Shown here: one piece after another, positions 23,438 through 32,168 of the stretch | Position numbering within the stretch: position 1 is the stretch's first letter | Layout: each line of letters opens with the position of its first letter | NCBI GenBank assembly: GCA_017431465.1 | Contig: JAFRLA010000005.1 | Coordinates: 1-45,577 of the forward strand | Length of the DNA: 45,577 nucleotides | Reading direction: 5' to 3' | Source of the DNA: Candidatus Saccharimonadota bacterium | GTDB taxonomy: Bacteria; Patescibacteriota; Saccharimonadia; Saccharimonadales; Saccharimonadaceae | Notes under the pieces: model-generated | Seen by the model: only the letters and a program-made list of their open reading frames with translations | Database searches by the model: none | Told to the model about the DNA's origin: nothing | Made by a program: the position numbers and the translations under genes

Positions 23438-24682
23438 ATGTTAGACATTAATTTTATCCGCAATAATTTAGCGGCTGTAAAACACGCGACTAAAGAAAAA
23501 GGCTACAAGACCGATTTGGATGCGCTCCTCGCTCTAGACGACGAGCGAAGAACGCTGCTGACCAAGGTCGAAGCCCTGAGAACCGAGCGAAACAATATCG
23601 CTAGTCAAATGAAAAATGGCAAACCCGCCCCAGAGTTGATTGAACAGGGCAAAAAAATCAAAGGCGAGCTCTCTGAGCTAGAAAAATCTTTATCCGAAAT
23701 CGAGAATCGCCTAAACGACGAGCTAAAAAATGTCCCGAATATCATCTTCGACGACGTCCCACTTGGCGGGGAAGAATGCTCTAAAGAGATCAAAGTTTGG
23801 GGAGAAAAACACGAAAGCGGCGTCGACCATCTTGACTACTGCGAATCTCGCGATTGGGTTGATTTTGAGCGTGGCGCGAAAGTTGCTGGCTCCAAATTCT
23901 ACTACTTAAAAAACGAGCTCGCGCTTCTTGAGAACGCGCTCCTCCAATTCGGCATCGAAACCGTTACGAAACACGGCCTAAAATACATGACTGTCCCTTA
24001 TATGGTATCAAGTAAAGTCCTTGAGGGAACCGGTTTTGCGCCAAAATCCTCTGACCAGTCCGATGAATATTTTATCGACGGCGAAGACCTTGCGATGATC
24101 GCTACTGCCGAAATGCCAATTACTGGCTATCATGCCGACGAAATCCTAAACGAGGAAGATTTGCCACTATTTTATGCTGGTTATTCCGCCTGCTTTAGGA
24201 AAGAGGCCGGCACTTACGGCAAATTTACTCGCGGGCTTTTCCGTGTCCATCAGTTCAACAAACTAGAGATGTACGCTTTCTGTCTTCCTGAGCAATCTGA
24301 AGAGATCCATCAAAAACTCCTCGGTATAGAAGAAGAGATGCTCCAAGCCCTAGAAATCCCTTATCATATCATCAATGTTGCCGCCGGCGACCTTGGCGCG
24401 CCAGCTGCGAAAAAATATGACATTGAATTTTGGTCGCCAGTCGATAAAAAATATCGCGAAATTACCTCTTGTTCGAACTGTACAGATTTCCAGGCTCGCT
24501 CGCTAAATATTCGCGTCCGCAAAAAAGACGGCTCTCTAGAGACCGTCCATACCTTAAACGGCACTGCCATCCCATTCGCCAGAATGCTCATGGTTTTGAT
24601 CGAAAATTTTGCAACAGAAGGTGGAAAACTACAGGTCCCGAAAGTTCTGCAACCGTATCTTGGTGGCAAAACTATGATATAA
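23438..24682 (+). CDS. serS: Seryl-tRNA synthetase
   Basis: Class II synthetase charging tRNA-Ser and tRNA-Sec. The 414-residue protein starts with the typical M-L-D-I-N-F-I-R-N-N, has the N-terminal antiparallel coiled coil (about 30-100) that grips the long variable arm, motif 2 (F-R-K-E-A-G ... F-R-V-H-Q-F) and motif 3 (N-G-T-A-I-P-F-A-R-M). The frame stays open for 60 further codons upstream through the DUF2207 gene, but the promoter and homology fix the start at 23438. hpf and secA follow. Confidence 0.95.
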   Translation: MLDINFIRNNLAAVKHATKEKGYKTDLDALLALDDERRTLLTKVEALRTERNNIASQMKNGKPAPELIEQGKKIKGELSELEKSLSEIENRLNDELKNVPNIIFDDVPLGGEECSKEIKVWGEKHESGVDHLDYCESRDWVDFERGAKVAGSKFYYLKNELALLENALLQFGIETVTKHGLKYMTVPYMVSSKVLEGTGFAPKSSDQSDEYFIDGEDLAMIATAEMPITGYHADEILNEEDLPLFYAGYSACFRKEAGTYGKFTRGLFRVHQFNKLEMYAFCLPEQSEEIHQKLLGIEEEMLQALEIPYHIINVAAGDLGAPAAKKYDIEFWSPVDKKYREITSCSNCTDFQARSLNIRVRKKDGSLETVHTLNGTAIPFARMLMVLIENFATEGGKLQVPKVLQPYLGGKTMI

Positions 24683-24683
24683 T
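24675..24683 (+). promoter_or_regulatory. Extended -10 of the hpf promoter, at the end of serS
   Basis: TGA-TATAAT (-10 at 24678-24683) overlaps the serS stop codon. The predicted start near 24690 leaves a leader of about 10 nt consisting mainly of the AGGAG SD. Confidence 0.55.
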
Positions 24684-24699
24684 GTAAAAAAGGAGTTTT

Positions 24700-25059
24700 A
24701 TGATTGAAAAAATTGAAATTAGTGGTAGCAAATACAAACCTACCGACAGCTTCCGCAAGTATGCAATAAAGCGCATCGGTAAACTAGACCGCTACCTGCC
24801 TAAAGGATACAAAAAAGATGTTATTGCGAAAATCGTCGTAACCGAGGTCGATCGGGCGCATGGCAACAAATACGAAATCTCTGCCGCCATGGAAATCCCT
24901 GGTGGAAAGGTTATCGCCGCTAAAGACGAATCTTCTAATGTTTTTGCCGGTATCGATATTATTGAAGCGAAATTGATGGGCCAGATTCGCCGTTTTAAGT
25001 TAGAGGCAACCCCGCATCTTCGCAAGAATCCAATTAAAAAGTTCTTCAAGCGAGGTTAA
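24700..25059 (+). CDS. hpf: Ribosome hibernation promoting factor (short HPF/RaiA type)
   Basis: Binds the decoding centre of idle 30S subunits and stops translation in resting cells. The 119-residue protein begins I-E-K-I-E-I-S-G and has the beta-alpha-beta-beta-beta-alpha layout of the S30AE domain, with K-I-G-K-L-D-R-Y-L-P, N-K-Y-E-I-S-A and D-E-S-S-N-V-F-A-G-I-D. It lacks the dimerising C-terminal domain of long HPF and ends in a basic tail. It precedes secA by 2 nt, the common hpf-secA order, so the two should be co-transcribed. Confidence 0.92.
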   Translation: MIEKIEISGSKYKPTDSFRKYAIKRIGKLDRYLPKGYKKDVIAKIVVTEVDRAHGNKYEISAAMEIPGGKVIAAKDESSNVFAGIDIIEAKLMGQIRRFKLEATPHLRKNPIKKFFKRG

Positions 25060-25061
25060 TT

Positions 25062-27797
25062 ATGCCAAAAAAAGCCCCTGTAAAGACTGCAAAACCCGTT
25101 AAAACTCCTAAGACCAAGAAGGAGAAGGCTCCTTCTGACAAACTCGCCGATAAGACCGCGACTGAGAAATTCCTCCAGGGAATTTTTGGTGATGCGCAAA
25201 AGAAAACTCTGAAGAAAATTTACAAGCGCGTCCTGGAAATCAATAAACTCGAACCAAAATACGAAGCCATGTCGAAGAAGGAACTCGCCGAGCAAACCGA
25301 GGTCTTGCGTAAGCGTCTTGAGAAATTTAATGATCTTGATAAAGGCCTTGACGAAATTTTGCCCGACGCTTTCGCCCTTGTCCGCGAAGCCACCAAGCGC
25401 ATTCTAAAAATGCGTCACTACGACGTCCAGATGGTCGGTGGTATCGCCCTCCACGAAGGCAATGTTGCCGAAATGAAGACTGGCGAGGGCAAAACCCTGG
25501 TTGCGCTTCTCCCGGCTTATCTTAACGCCCTCCCCGGCAAAGGTGTCCATGTCGTTACCGTCAACGATTATCTAGCCCAGCGTGACGCCGGCTGGAACGG
25601 TCCAGTTTACGATTTTCTTGGTATGAAAGTTGCTGTAATCATTAATCAAGCTTCTTTCATTTACGATAAAGACTATATCAACGAAGAGCACGCAGACGAG
25701 CGCTTCCGCCATCTAAAGCCCTGTTCTCGTAAAGAGGCCTACGCTGCTGACGTGACTTACGGTACGAATAACGAATTCGGCTTCGACTACCTCCGTGACA
25801 ACATGGTCTCCGAAGCTAAGTTTCTCCGCCAACGCGAATTAAACTTTGCAATCGTCGATGAGGTCGACTCGATTTTGATCGATGAGGCGAGAACTCCGTT
25901 GATTATCTCCGCTCCGGCCGGAGACAATCCCGAGGCTTACTATCAGTTTGCTAAAATTGCCGCCAAACTCGGTCCTGAAGACTATGTCCAGGATGAAAAA
26001 CATCGCTCAGTCACCCTGACCGACGCCGGCGTCGACAAAGTTCAGAAAATTCTAAAGCTCGATAATCTCTACTCTGTTGAAAATACCCGCTTGGTTTACC
26101 ACATGGACCAAGCCCTCCGCGCCCAGGTTATCTTTAAGCGCGACAAAGATTACGTTGTGACGAACTCTGGCGAAGTAATTATCGTTGATGAAAACACTGG
26201 CCGTTTGATGCAAGGCCGCCGCTATAACGAAGGTCTTCATCAGGCCATCGAGGCTGAAGAAGGCGTCCAGGTCAAGGAAGAATCGATGACTCTAGCGACG
26301 ATTTCGTTCCAGAACTACTTCCGTCTCTATAAAAAACTCTCTGGTATGACCGGTACCGCCTTTACCGAGGCTGAGGAGTTTCAACAGATTTATGCATTAG
26401 ACGTTATCCAAATCCCGCCAAACCGTCCAATTCAGCGCGTCGATAAAGACGATTTGATCTACCGTACCGAAGATGCTAAAATGCGCGCCATTGTTGAGGA
26501 AGTTAAGAAATATCATAAGAAGGGCCAGCCAGTCCTAATCGGCTCCGCCTCTATCGTCAAAAACGAGCTGATCGCTAAATATCTCGACAAGGCTAAGATC
26601 AAGTACCAAATTCTTAACGCTAAAAACAACGAGCATGAGGCCGCAATCATCGAAAAAGCCGGCGCAAAAGGCGCAGTAACCCTCGCGACTAACATGGCTG
26701 GACGTGGTACAGATATCAAAATCGACAACGAGGTCAAGAAACTTGGCGGCTTGGTCGTTATCGGCTCCGAGCGTCATGATTCTCGCCGCGTCGATAACCA
26801 GTTACGCGGTCGTGGTGGCCGTCAGGGCGATCCCGGCACGACTCAGTTCTTCGTATCTTGTGAAGACGACCTAATGCGTATCTTCCAGGGTGAACGTATC
26901 GCCATGATCATGTCCCGCCTTGGTATTACCGACGATATGCCGATCCAGACTAAATCTGTCTCTAAGACTCTCGAGAACGCCCAGAAGCGCATCGAGGGTT
27001 TTAACTTCGATTCCCGAAAAAACGTCGTCCAGTACGATAACGTCATTAACCGCCATCGTAAAGTCGTTTATGGTATGCGTCGGAAGATTCTAGACGGCGA
27101 GAATATCCGCGACGAGATCGAGCGCCTAATGAAGGAAGCCGCCGACGATCTGACCCAATTTAGTTCGCGCGTAAACAAGAATTTCAAGCGCGATTTTACC
27201 TCTGTATTTAACTTTGACGGAGATTTGGTCGAAACTATCGGCTTAATGCGCAAAGAAAAAGACCGTGCCAAACTCGCACTTACCGCTATTAAAGAAGCCT
27301 ATGCCAAAAAAGAAGCTGAGCTTGGCGAAGATACCATGAGCAAAATCGAGCGCGAAGTCTATCTGAAAGTACTCGATACGCTCTGGATGCAGCATCTTGA
27401 GAATATGCAACATCTCCGTGAGGGCATCCATTGGCGCAGCGTCGGTCAGCGAGACCCGCTCGTTGAATACCGTAGCGAGTCCCAAAAGCTCTTCGACGGC
27501 CTCCAAAAGACTCTTCGCGAAGAAGTTCTAAAGATTCTCCTACATATTACTATTCAGGAGGCTGTCGCTACCGACGTGGTCGACGGGGAAGAATACGACT
27601 CCGAGCTAACTAAGATGGCTGATTCTGCTACCGAAAAGGGCGTGAACGAAGTTTCTGCCGGCGAGAAAAATCTAGATTCTGAGTTCAAAAAGAAGCCGGC
27701 AACCAACAAAAAATCCAGCTCCAACAAAAAATCCAACGCTAAAAAGAAAGCGACCGCCAAGAAGAAAAAAGCGGCTAGAAAAAAGGGCCGCAAGTAA
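25062..27797 (+). CDS. secA: Preprotein translocase ATPase SecA
   Basis: SecA drives proteins through SecYEG by ATP hydrolysis. The 911-residue protein has Walker A at 141-145 (M-K-T-G-E-G-K-T), Walker B/DEAD region V-D-E-V-D-S-I-L-I-D-E-A-R-T, the T-N-M-A-G-R-G-T-D-I motif and the R-G-R-G-G-R-Q-G-D-P-G segment. Two departures are visible: a Lys-rich N-terminal extension of about 30 residues, and a C-terminus of about 40 residues made almost only of Lys, Ala, Ser and Asn instead of the Cys/His zinc motif that normally binds SecB or lipids. It lies 2 nt after hpf. Confidence 0.97.
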   Translation: MPKKAPVKTAKPVKTPKTKKEKAPSDKLADKTATEKFLQGIFGDAQKKTLKKIYKRVLEINKLEPKYEAMSKKELAEQTEVLRKRLEKFNDLDKGLDEILPDAFALVREATKRILKMRHYDVQMVGGIALHEGNVAEMKTGEGKTLVALLPAYLNALPGKGVHVVTVNDYLAQRDAGWNGPVYDFLGMKVAVIINQASFIYDKDYINEEHADERFRHLKPCSRKEAYAADVTYGTNNEFGFDYLRDNMVSEAKFLRQRELNFAIVDEVDSILIDEARTPLIISAPAGDNPEAYYQFAKIAAKLGPEDYVQDEKHRSVTLTDAGVDKVQKILKLDNLYSVENTRLVYHMDQALRAQVIFKRDKDYVVTNSGEVIIVDENTGRLMQGRRYNEGLHQAIEAEEGVQVKEESMTLATISFQNYFRLYKKLSGMTGTAFTEAEEFQQIYALDVIQIPPNRPIQRVDKDDLIYRTEDAKMRAIVEEVKKYHKKGQPVLIGSASIVKNELIAKYLDKAKIKYQILNAKNNEHEAAIIEKAGAKGAVTLATNMAGRGTDIKIDNEVKKLGGLVVIGSERHDSRRVDNQLRGRGGRQGDPGTTQFFVSCEDDLMRIFQGERIAMIMSRLGITDDMPIQTKSVSKTLENAQKRIEGFNFDSRKNVVQYDNVINRHRKVVYGMRRKILDGENIRDEIERLMKEAADDLTQFSSRVNKNFKRDFTSVFNFDGDLVETIGLMRKEKDRAKLALTAIKEAYAKKEAELGEDTMSKIEREVYLKVLDTLWMQHLENMQHLREGIHWRSVGQRDPLVEYRSESQKLFDGLQKTLREEVLKILLHITIQEAVATDVVDGEEYDSELTKMADSATEKGVNEVSAGEKNLDSEFKKKPATNKKSSSNKKSNAKKKATAKKKKAARKKGRK

Positions 27798-27819
27798 GTA
27801 GCCCATACCTACATTATAC

Positions 27820-29091
27820 ATGAAACATTCAATCGAAGAGATCAAACTAAGAAACGGCGCTAAAGGCCTGCTTGTTGATGTCCCTGGCGCCAGCGTGATG
27901 AATATGAAAGTTCAATTCCGCGCGGGTTTGCGTTTTGCAAAAAAACCGGAGCTCCATGAGATCGCTCACGTTGTAGAACACCTTAGTTTCGGCGCTAATT
28001 CTAAGTATAAGGACGAGCAGGCTTACGAGGCTGAGTTTACCAGAAACGGTGCCTATCATAACGCCTGGACCTCTGATTTCGACGTTTGCTACGAAACTGA
28101 ATGCGCTGATTTCGAGTGGGACCGGATTATGGATTTGAAGCGTATCGCGATTACTTCGCCGCGTTTTAACGAAGATGAGCTGAAAAGCGAAAAGGGAAAC
28201 GTGCGTTCCGAGCTAACTAGTTACATGAACGATTACACTAGACTTCTTTGGCCGCGTTTACAAAAATCTATCGGTGAGAACGTGCCGAACCTGCGCGAAC
28301 GCCTGGCTACCGTGCCGAATATCGAATTAAAGGATATTCGCGAGCATTATCGCCGCACCCATACCGCCGCTAATATGCGCTTTGTCATTACCGGCCAGGT
28401 AAAATCCCGCAAACGCCAGATTATCAAGATGCTGGAAGATTGGGATTTGAAGCCTGGCGAGCGTTTTGAGGTCCCGAGCGACGAACTTCATACTTCTGAG
28501 CCGGTGTTAATTCGCCGCAAAGACGCTAATAACCTGACTTTTGGCTTCTGTTTTGTCATCCCTCGACGGCTCTCGGTCGGCGAAATCAGAACTCTTGATT
28601 GTTTGAACCATATTTTAACTGGTACGATGAACAGTCGCATCTTCGGCAAAGCCCGGAAGCGCGGCCTAGTTTATAGCATCTGTAGCTCGACCTCTAATTT
28701 CGCCCGCAACTGTTCTTGGGATTTCGAAGGCGAAGTTACCGAAGACGCTGCCGCCGATTTGTTCGAATTGATTCAAAAAGAGTTGACAAAAGTCCTAGCC
28801 GGCGATATTAAACCCGAAGAAATTGAAGCGGCGAAGTCCTACGCGCTCGGCCGCTACCAGATGGGGGCACAAACTGTCGGCCAGATTTCCGATTATTACT
28901 CCGAAGGATATTTCCTCTCGGACGATATCGAAGATTACGAGCATATGCCCGATAGCATTCGCTCCGTCGACAAACAGGCCATTGTTGATCTCGCCCGCGA
29001 GTTCGCCAGCTCTGGCATCCACGGCTTTGTCGCCGTCGGCTCCTGCGAAAAACAACTAATTCTCGACCTCGCCGAATATCTAAGAGTTTAA
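27820..29091 (+). CDS. M16-family (insulinase-like) zinc peptidase
   Basis: A 423-residue peptidase with the inverted zinc motif H-V-V-E-H at residues 50-54 and the distal Glu ligand (Glu131 in N-V-R-S-E-L), 77 residues on as in the family. The second half is the inactive-type M16 domain with the Y-S-I-C-S-S-T-S and A-L-G-R-Y-Q segments. No signal peptide is visible, so it is probably cytosolic, like the processing-peptidase relatives of bacteria. It follows secA by 22 nt and precedes ung by 2 nt. Substrates are unknown. Confidence 0.85.
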   Translation: MKHSIEEIKLRNGAKGLLVDVPGASVMNMKVQFRAGLRFAKKPELHEIAHVVEHLSFGANSKYKDEQAYEAEFTRNGAYHNAWTSDFDVCYETECADFEWDRIMDLKRIAITSPRFNEDELKSEKGNVRSELTSYMNDYTRLLWPRLQKSIGENVPNLRERLATVPNIELKDIREHYRRTHTAANMRFVITGQVKSRKRQIIKMLEDWDLKPGERFEVPSDELHTSEPVLIRRKDANNLTFGFCFVIPRRLSVGEIRTLDCLNHILTGTMNSRIFGKARKRGLVYSICSSTSNFARNCSWDFEGEVTEDAAADLFELIQKELTKVLAGDIKPEEIEAAKSYALGRYQMGAQTVGQISDYYSEGYFLSDDIEDYEHMPDSIRSVDKQAIVDLAREFASSGIHGFVAVGSCEKQLILDLAEYLRV

Positions 29092-29093
29092 AA

Positions 29094-29828
29094 ATGAGCA
29101 CGACGACCCCTGCTAATTCTAATACCGCCGCTAAAGGGAAATCACCAATCCACGAAAGTTGGAAGTCTTTTTTAAATGCCGAATTCGATAAGCCATATTT
29201 TAAAGAATTATCGAGTTTTTTGAGCACCGCTTATGCAGAGCATAAAATTTACCCGCCAAAATCGCGGGTTTTTAAGGCCTTTTCTACCGACTTAGATAAA
29301 GTTACCGTCGTAATCCTCGGCCAAGACCCCTATCATACGCCGGGTGCGGCAATGGGTTTGGCTTTTTCTGTCCCGGAAGGCGCGCGCATCCCGCCGTCTT
29401 TAATTAATATCTACAAAGAAATCGAAAACGATCTTGGGCCGACCCGTACCGAGGCCGAAAATGCCACGGCTCGCGTTCGACATCAATCCGGAGACCTAAC
29501 TCGTTGGCAAGAACAGGGGGTTTTGTTGCTTAATAATGTCCTGACCGTCGAGGCTTATCATGCCGGCTCACACCGTGGCCATGGCTGGGAGACTTTCACC
29601 GAAGCCACTATCCGCTATTTGAGCGATACGCGAGATCATCTCGTTTTCATTCTCTGGGGGCGCGACGCTCGCTCGAAAAAACCCTTAATCGACGCTTCAA
29701 AACACTTGATTTTAGAAAGTCCGCATCCCTCACCACTCTCCGCCTACGCCGGCTTTTTCGGCAACCATCATTTTTCCCGCGCCAACGAATTTTTACGCTC
29801 CTGTGGCCTGCCGGAAATTGACTGGTAG
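29094..29828 (+). CDS. ung: Uracil-DNA glycosylase, family 1
   Basis: Removes uracil from DNA to start base-excision repair. The 244-residue protein has the water-activating motif G-Q-D-P-Y-H (Asp78), the L-L-L-N-N-V-L-T segment and the C-terminal H-P-S-P-L-S (His211). An N-terminal Thr/Asn/Ala-rich extension of about 15 residues and an insert near residues 117-135 are longer than in E. coli Ung. It follows the M16 gene by 2 nt. Together with dCMP deaminase and ThyA in this window it limits the effects of dUMP incorporation. Confidence 0.95.
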   Translation: MSTTTPANSNTAAKGKSPIHESWKSFLNAEFDKPYFKELSSFLSTAYAEHKIYPPKSRVFKAFSTDLDKVTVVILGQDPYHTPGAAMGLAFSVPEGARIPPSLINIYKEIENDLGPTRTEAENATARVRHQSGDLTRWQEQGVLLLNNVLTVEAYHAGSHRGHGWETFTEATIRYLSDTRDHLVFILWGRDARSKKPLIDASKHLILESPHPSPLSAYAGFFGNHHFSRANEFLRSCGLPEIDW

Positions 29829-29866
29829 TTATCTTATAGAAAACTCAGCCCAAAAAGCGCCCGCAC

Positions 29867-29896
29867 TTGCCAAACCCTGCCGCTTTGTGTTAAACT
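29867..29896 (+). promoter_or_regulatory. Promoter of the helicase gene (leaderless)
   Basis: TTGCCA (29867-29872), 18-nt spacer, TGT-TAAACT (extended -10, 29891-29896), ending 6 nt before the ATG at 29903. No SD is present. Confidence 0.55.
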
Positions 29897-29902
29897 AGTC
29901 CA

Positions 29903-31549
29903 ATGACGCCGAAAACGCTCCAGTCCTGGTTTAAATCCCATATCAAAGACCAGGGAAAGCCCTATACTCTCGACAAAGATCAGGCGAAGATCGTCCTGGA
30001 CGCTCATAAAAACGCCCTGGTGACCGCCCGCGCTGGCTCCGGGAAGACCCGGACCGTCGTTGCGAAAGTCGTCTACCTAATCGCTTACGAAAAAATCCCG
30101 CCAGAAAACATCATCATCTTCGCTTTTAATCGCAAGGCCAAAACCGAAATTAACGAGCGCCTAGCCCAGATCACCTGCGACGACCAGCCGCTTTTTCAAG
30201 CGCCCACCACACCAGGCGCCGAGCCAGCCAAGTCAACCAAGCCGACCAAGCTCCCCGACCTCGCCACCACTTTCCACGCCTTCGCCTATAAAATCCTCGA
30301 CGGCGAGAACACCATCGTGACCGAGGCCGAGTCCAACCAAATTATCCTAAACGCGCTCGAAACTCACCTAGAGATCCCTCAAAAAACCGCCAAAGAACAG
30401 TGCCAGAAGCGCCTTAGCTCCGCCAAACAGTTTATCGCCCGCGCCGAGCAGCAATTTTTCGGAGATTACACGAAACTCGACGAAAAAATCGCCAAAATCA
30501 CCAACACACACGCCAAAAACACCCTAAAACTCTTCGAAAAAGTCCTCCGCGATTACCATGCCGCCCTAGAATTTGGAAACAAAGTTAACTTTAACCAACT
30601 CATAGCCAAAGCCTGTGGAAAACTCCCCAGAAAAACCGACTACCAGTACATTTTCATCGACGAATACCAAGATTTCTCCCTGTTATTTCTAGCCCTAATC
30701 AAATCCCTAAGAAAAACCTGCAAAACCGCCAAACTCCTCGCCGTCGGGGACGACTGGCAGGCCATCAACCGCTTCGCTGGCGGAAACGTCGAATATTTTC
30801 AGAATTTTGAAAAATACTTCCCCGAAGATTCCAAAAAACTTTTCATCCCGACCAACTACCGTAGTGGCAAACGAATCGTCAAAAACGCCAACCACTTCAT
30901 GGGCGCCAGCCTAAAAGATTTCAACGGTTGCAAAGCCGGAAACAAGCTGAAATCAAAAATCTTCCTCGGAAACATCAGCAACGTCAAAATCCCTCTCCAC
31001 GAATGCTATGAGCTCAGCGGCAAGTGCCACGACCGTCAAAAATGTCACACCTCTAGCGAAAAATCCGAAAAGCTGCTAATTTTCCAGCAATACAAGCGTG
31101 CCGTCGAGAGTATCATCGCGAAAAATCCCGGAAAATCCATCAAAATCCTCGCCAGAAACAATGATCTCTCGTTTATGCCGCTCAGGGATTTCTGCACCAA
31201 ACTCGAACTCGACGCCAAGCCTAACGCCAAACTCGAGCCAAACACTAAACCCAACCTCACCGCTTGCACCATCCACAAAAGCAAGGGCCTCGAGGCCGAC
31301 GTCATCATCCTCCTCGAAATCGACGCCGGCCAGTTTCCCGGCCCTGATAAATCCGGCGGACTTTACGAAATCTTTGGCGACAACGAGAAAACCCTCCTCG
31401 AAGACGAACATCGTCTCTTTTACGTCGCCCTTACCCGCGCCAAAGAAAAACTCTACATCCTAACTAAAACTACTGCCATCGAAAAATCGACCAAAAAATA
31501 CAACTTCCTCAGTTATCTGAACGAGGATTTTCTAGACCCACTTTTCTAG
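29903..31549 (+). CDS. UvrD/Rep-type SF1 helicase, compact form with Cys/His cluster
   Basis: An SF1A DNA helicase of 548 residues. Visible motifs are Walker A (T-A-R-A-G-S-G-K-T-R-T), motif II (I-F-I-D-E-Y-Q-D-F), motif III (G-D-D-W-Q-A-I-N-R-F), motif IV region (T-N-Y-R-S-G), motif V (H-K-S-K-G-L-E-A-D-V) and motif VI (V-A-L-T-R-A-K-E). It is about 170-200 residues shorter than UvrD, mostly through reduced 1B/2B subdomains. Near residues 366-382 a segment H-E-C-Y-E-L-S-G-K-C-H-D-R-Q-K-C-H could bind zinc, which is not usual for UvrD. The last 18 nt overlap the convergent deaminase gene. Confidence 0.85.
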   Translation: MTPKTLQSWFKSHIKDQGKPYTLDKDQAKIVLDAHKNALVTARAGSGKTRTVVAKVVYLIAYEKIPPENIIIFAFNRKAKTEINERLAQITCDDQPLFQAPTTPGAEPAKSTKPTKLPDLATTFHAFAYKILDGENTIVTEAESNQIILNALETHLEIPQKTAKEQCQKRLSSAKQFIARAEQQFFGDYTKLDEKIAKITNTHAKNTLKLFEKVLRDYHAALEFGNKVNFNQLIAKACGKLPRKTDYQYIFIDEYQDFSLLFLALIKSLRKTCKTAKLLAVGDDWQAINRFAGGNVEYFQNFEKYFPEDSKKLFIPTNYRSGKRIVKNANHFMGASLKDFNGCKAGNKLKSKIFLGNISNVKIPLHECYELSGKCHDRQKCHTSSEKSEKLLIFQQYKRAVESIIAKNPGKSIKILARNNDLSFMPLRDFCTKLELDAKPNAKLEPNTKPNLTACTIHKSKGLEADVIILLEIDAGQFPGPDKSGGLYEIFGDNEKTLLEDEHRLFYVALTRAKEKLYILTKTTAIEKSTKKYNFLSYLNEDFLDPLF

Positions 31550-32062
31550 CCGTTTGCGCTCCTCAGAGCCGGCCGGATACGAATCTAGAATATCCTGAAT
31601 ATAAGTTTTTCCGTTAGACAAATTCAGCGTCTCAACGTCCGGAACGCTAGCAAGCAGCCGAATTACCGCCTCATCCGTGTCTACAGTGGTCATGCTTTTC
31701 CTTGACGAACTGTGCGAATTGACGCGTAATTGCTTATAAACGAAGCGCTTAATCCCCGCCTGAAGGCAATATTTCAGACAATTTTCGCAGGTCGCCATTT
31801 TATTATAAAGCGTACATCCTGTCAAATCTCGCCTAGCAAACAGCAGCGCATTCATCTCCGAATGAATCGCAAAATAATACTTCATCGGGCGCTCAGAAAG
31901 CGTCATTTTCGACTCATCCGCCCCTTGAATCGTACCATTATAACCAAAAGACACCGGGCGGTGATGCTCATCGACAATCACACAGCCATTTTGAGAAGAA
32001 GGGTCTTTCGAGCGCTTGGCAACTTCGTCCGCAATCCCCATGAAATATGTGTCCCAATCCAT
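31532..32062 (-). CDS. dCMP/CMP deaminase family protein
   Basis: A zinc-dependent deaminase, most like dCMP deaminase, which makes dUMP for ThyA. The 176-residue protein has the catalytic pair His67-x-Glu69 (I-H-S-E-M-N-A-L) and the second ligand motif T-C-E-N-C (Cys92, Cys95), in which the usual Pro before the first Cys is Thr. N-terminal residues Y-F-M-G-I-A-D-E-V-A-K-R-S-K-D-P fit the family. A C-terminal extension of about 55 residues has no recognised domain. A minus-strand TGA-TATGAT ends 6 nt before ATG 32062, so the mRNA should be leaderless. Confidence 0.85.
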   Translation of the reverse strand: MDWDTYFMGIADEVAKRSKDPSSQNGCVIVDEHHRPVSFGYNGTIQGADESKMTLSERPMKYYFAIHSEMNALLFARRDLTGCTLYNKMATCENCLKYCLQAGIKRFVYKQLRVNSHSSSRKSMTTVDTDEAVIRLLASVPDVETLNLSNGKTYIQDILDSYPAGSEERKRLEKWV

Positions 32063-32068
32063 ACCTAA

Positions 32069-32077
32069 ATCATATCA
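32069..32077 (-). promoter_or_regulatory. Extended -10 of the leaderless deaminase promoter
   Basis: On the minus strand TGA-TATGAT ends 6 nt before the ATG at 32062. It is divergent from the cutinase-VWA gene promoter at 32100-32129. Confidence 0.55.
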
Positions 32078-32099
32078 CTAAACTCAAAAATTTCAAGAC

Positions 32100-32129
32100 T
32101 TGATTTTAAAAAGCTTACGGTGGTATAGT
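32100..32129 (+). promoter_or_regulatory. Promoter of the cutinase-VWA gene
   Basis: TTGATT (32100-32105), 18-nt spacer, TGG-TATAGT (32124-32129). The leader carries AAGGAGG at about 32150-32157, 11-12 nt before the ATG, a rather long spacing. Confidence 0.5.
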
Positions 32130-32168
32130 GAAACACATTAGTAATTTAAAAAGGAGGCTCTCAAGCAT

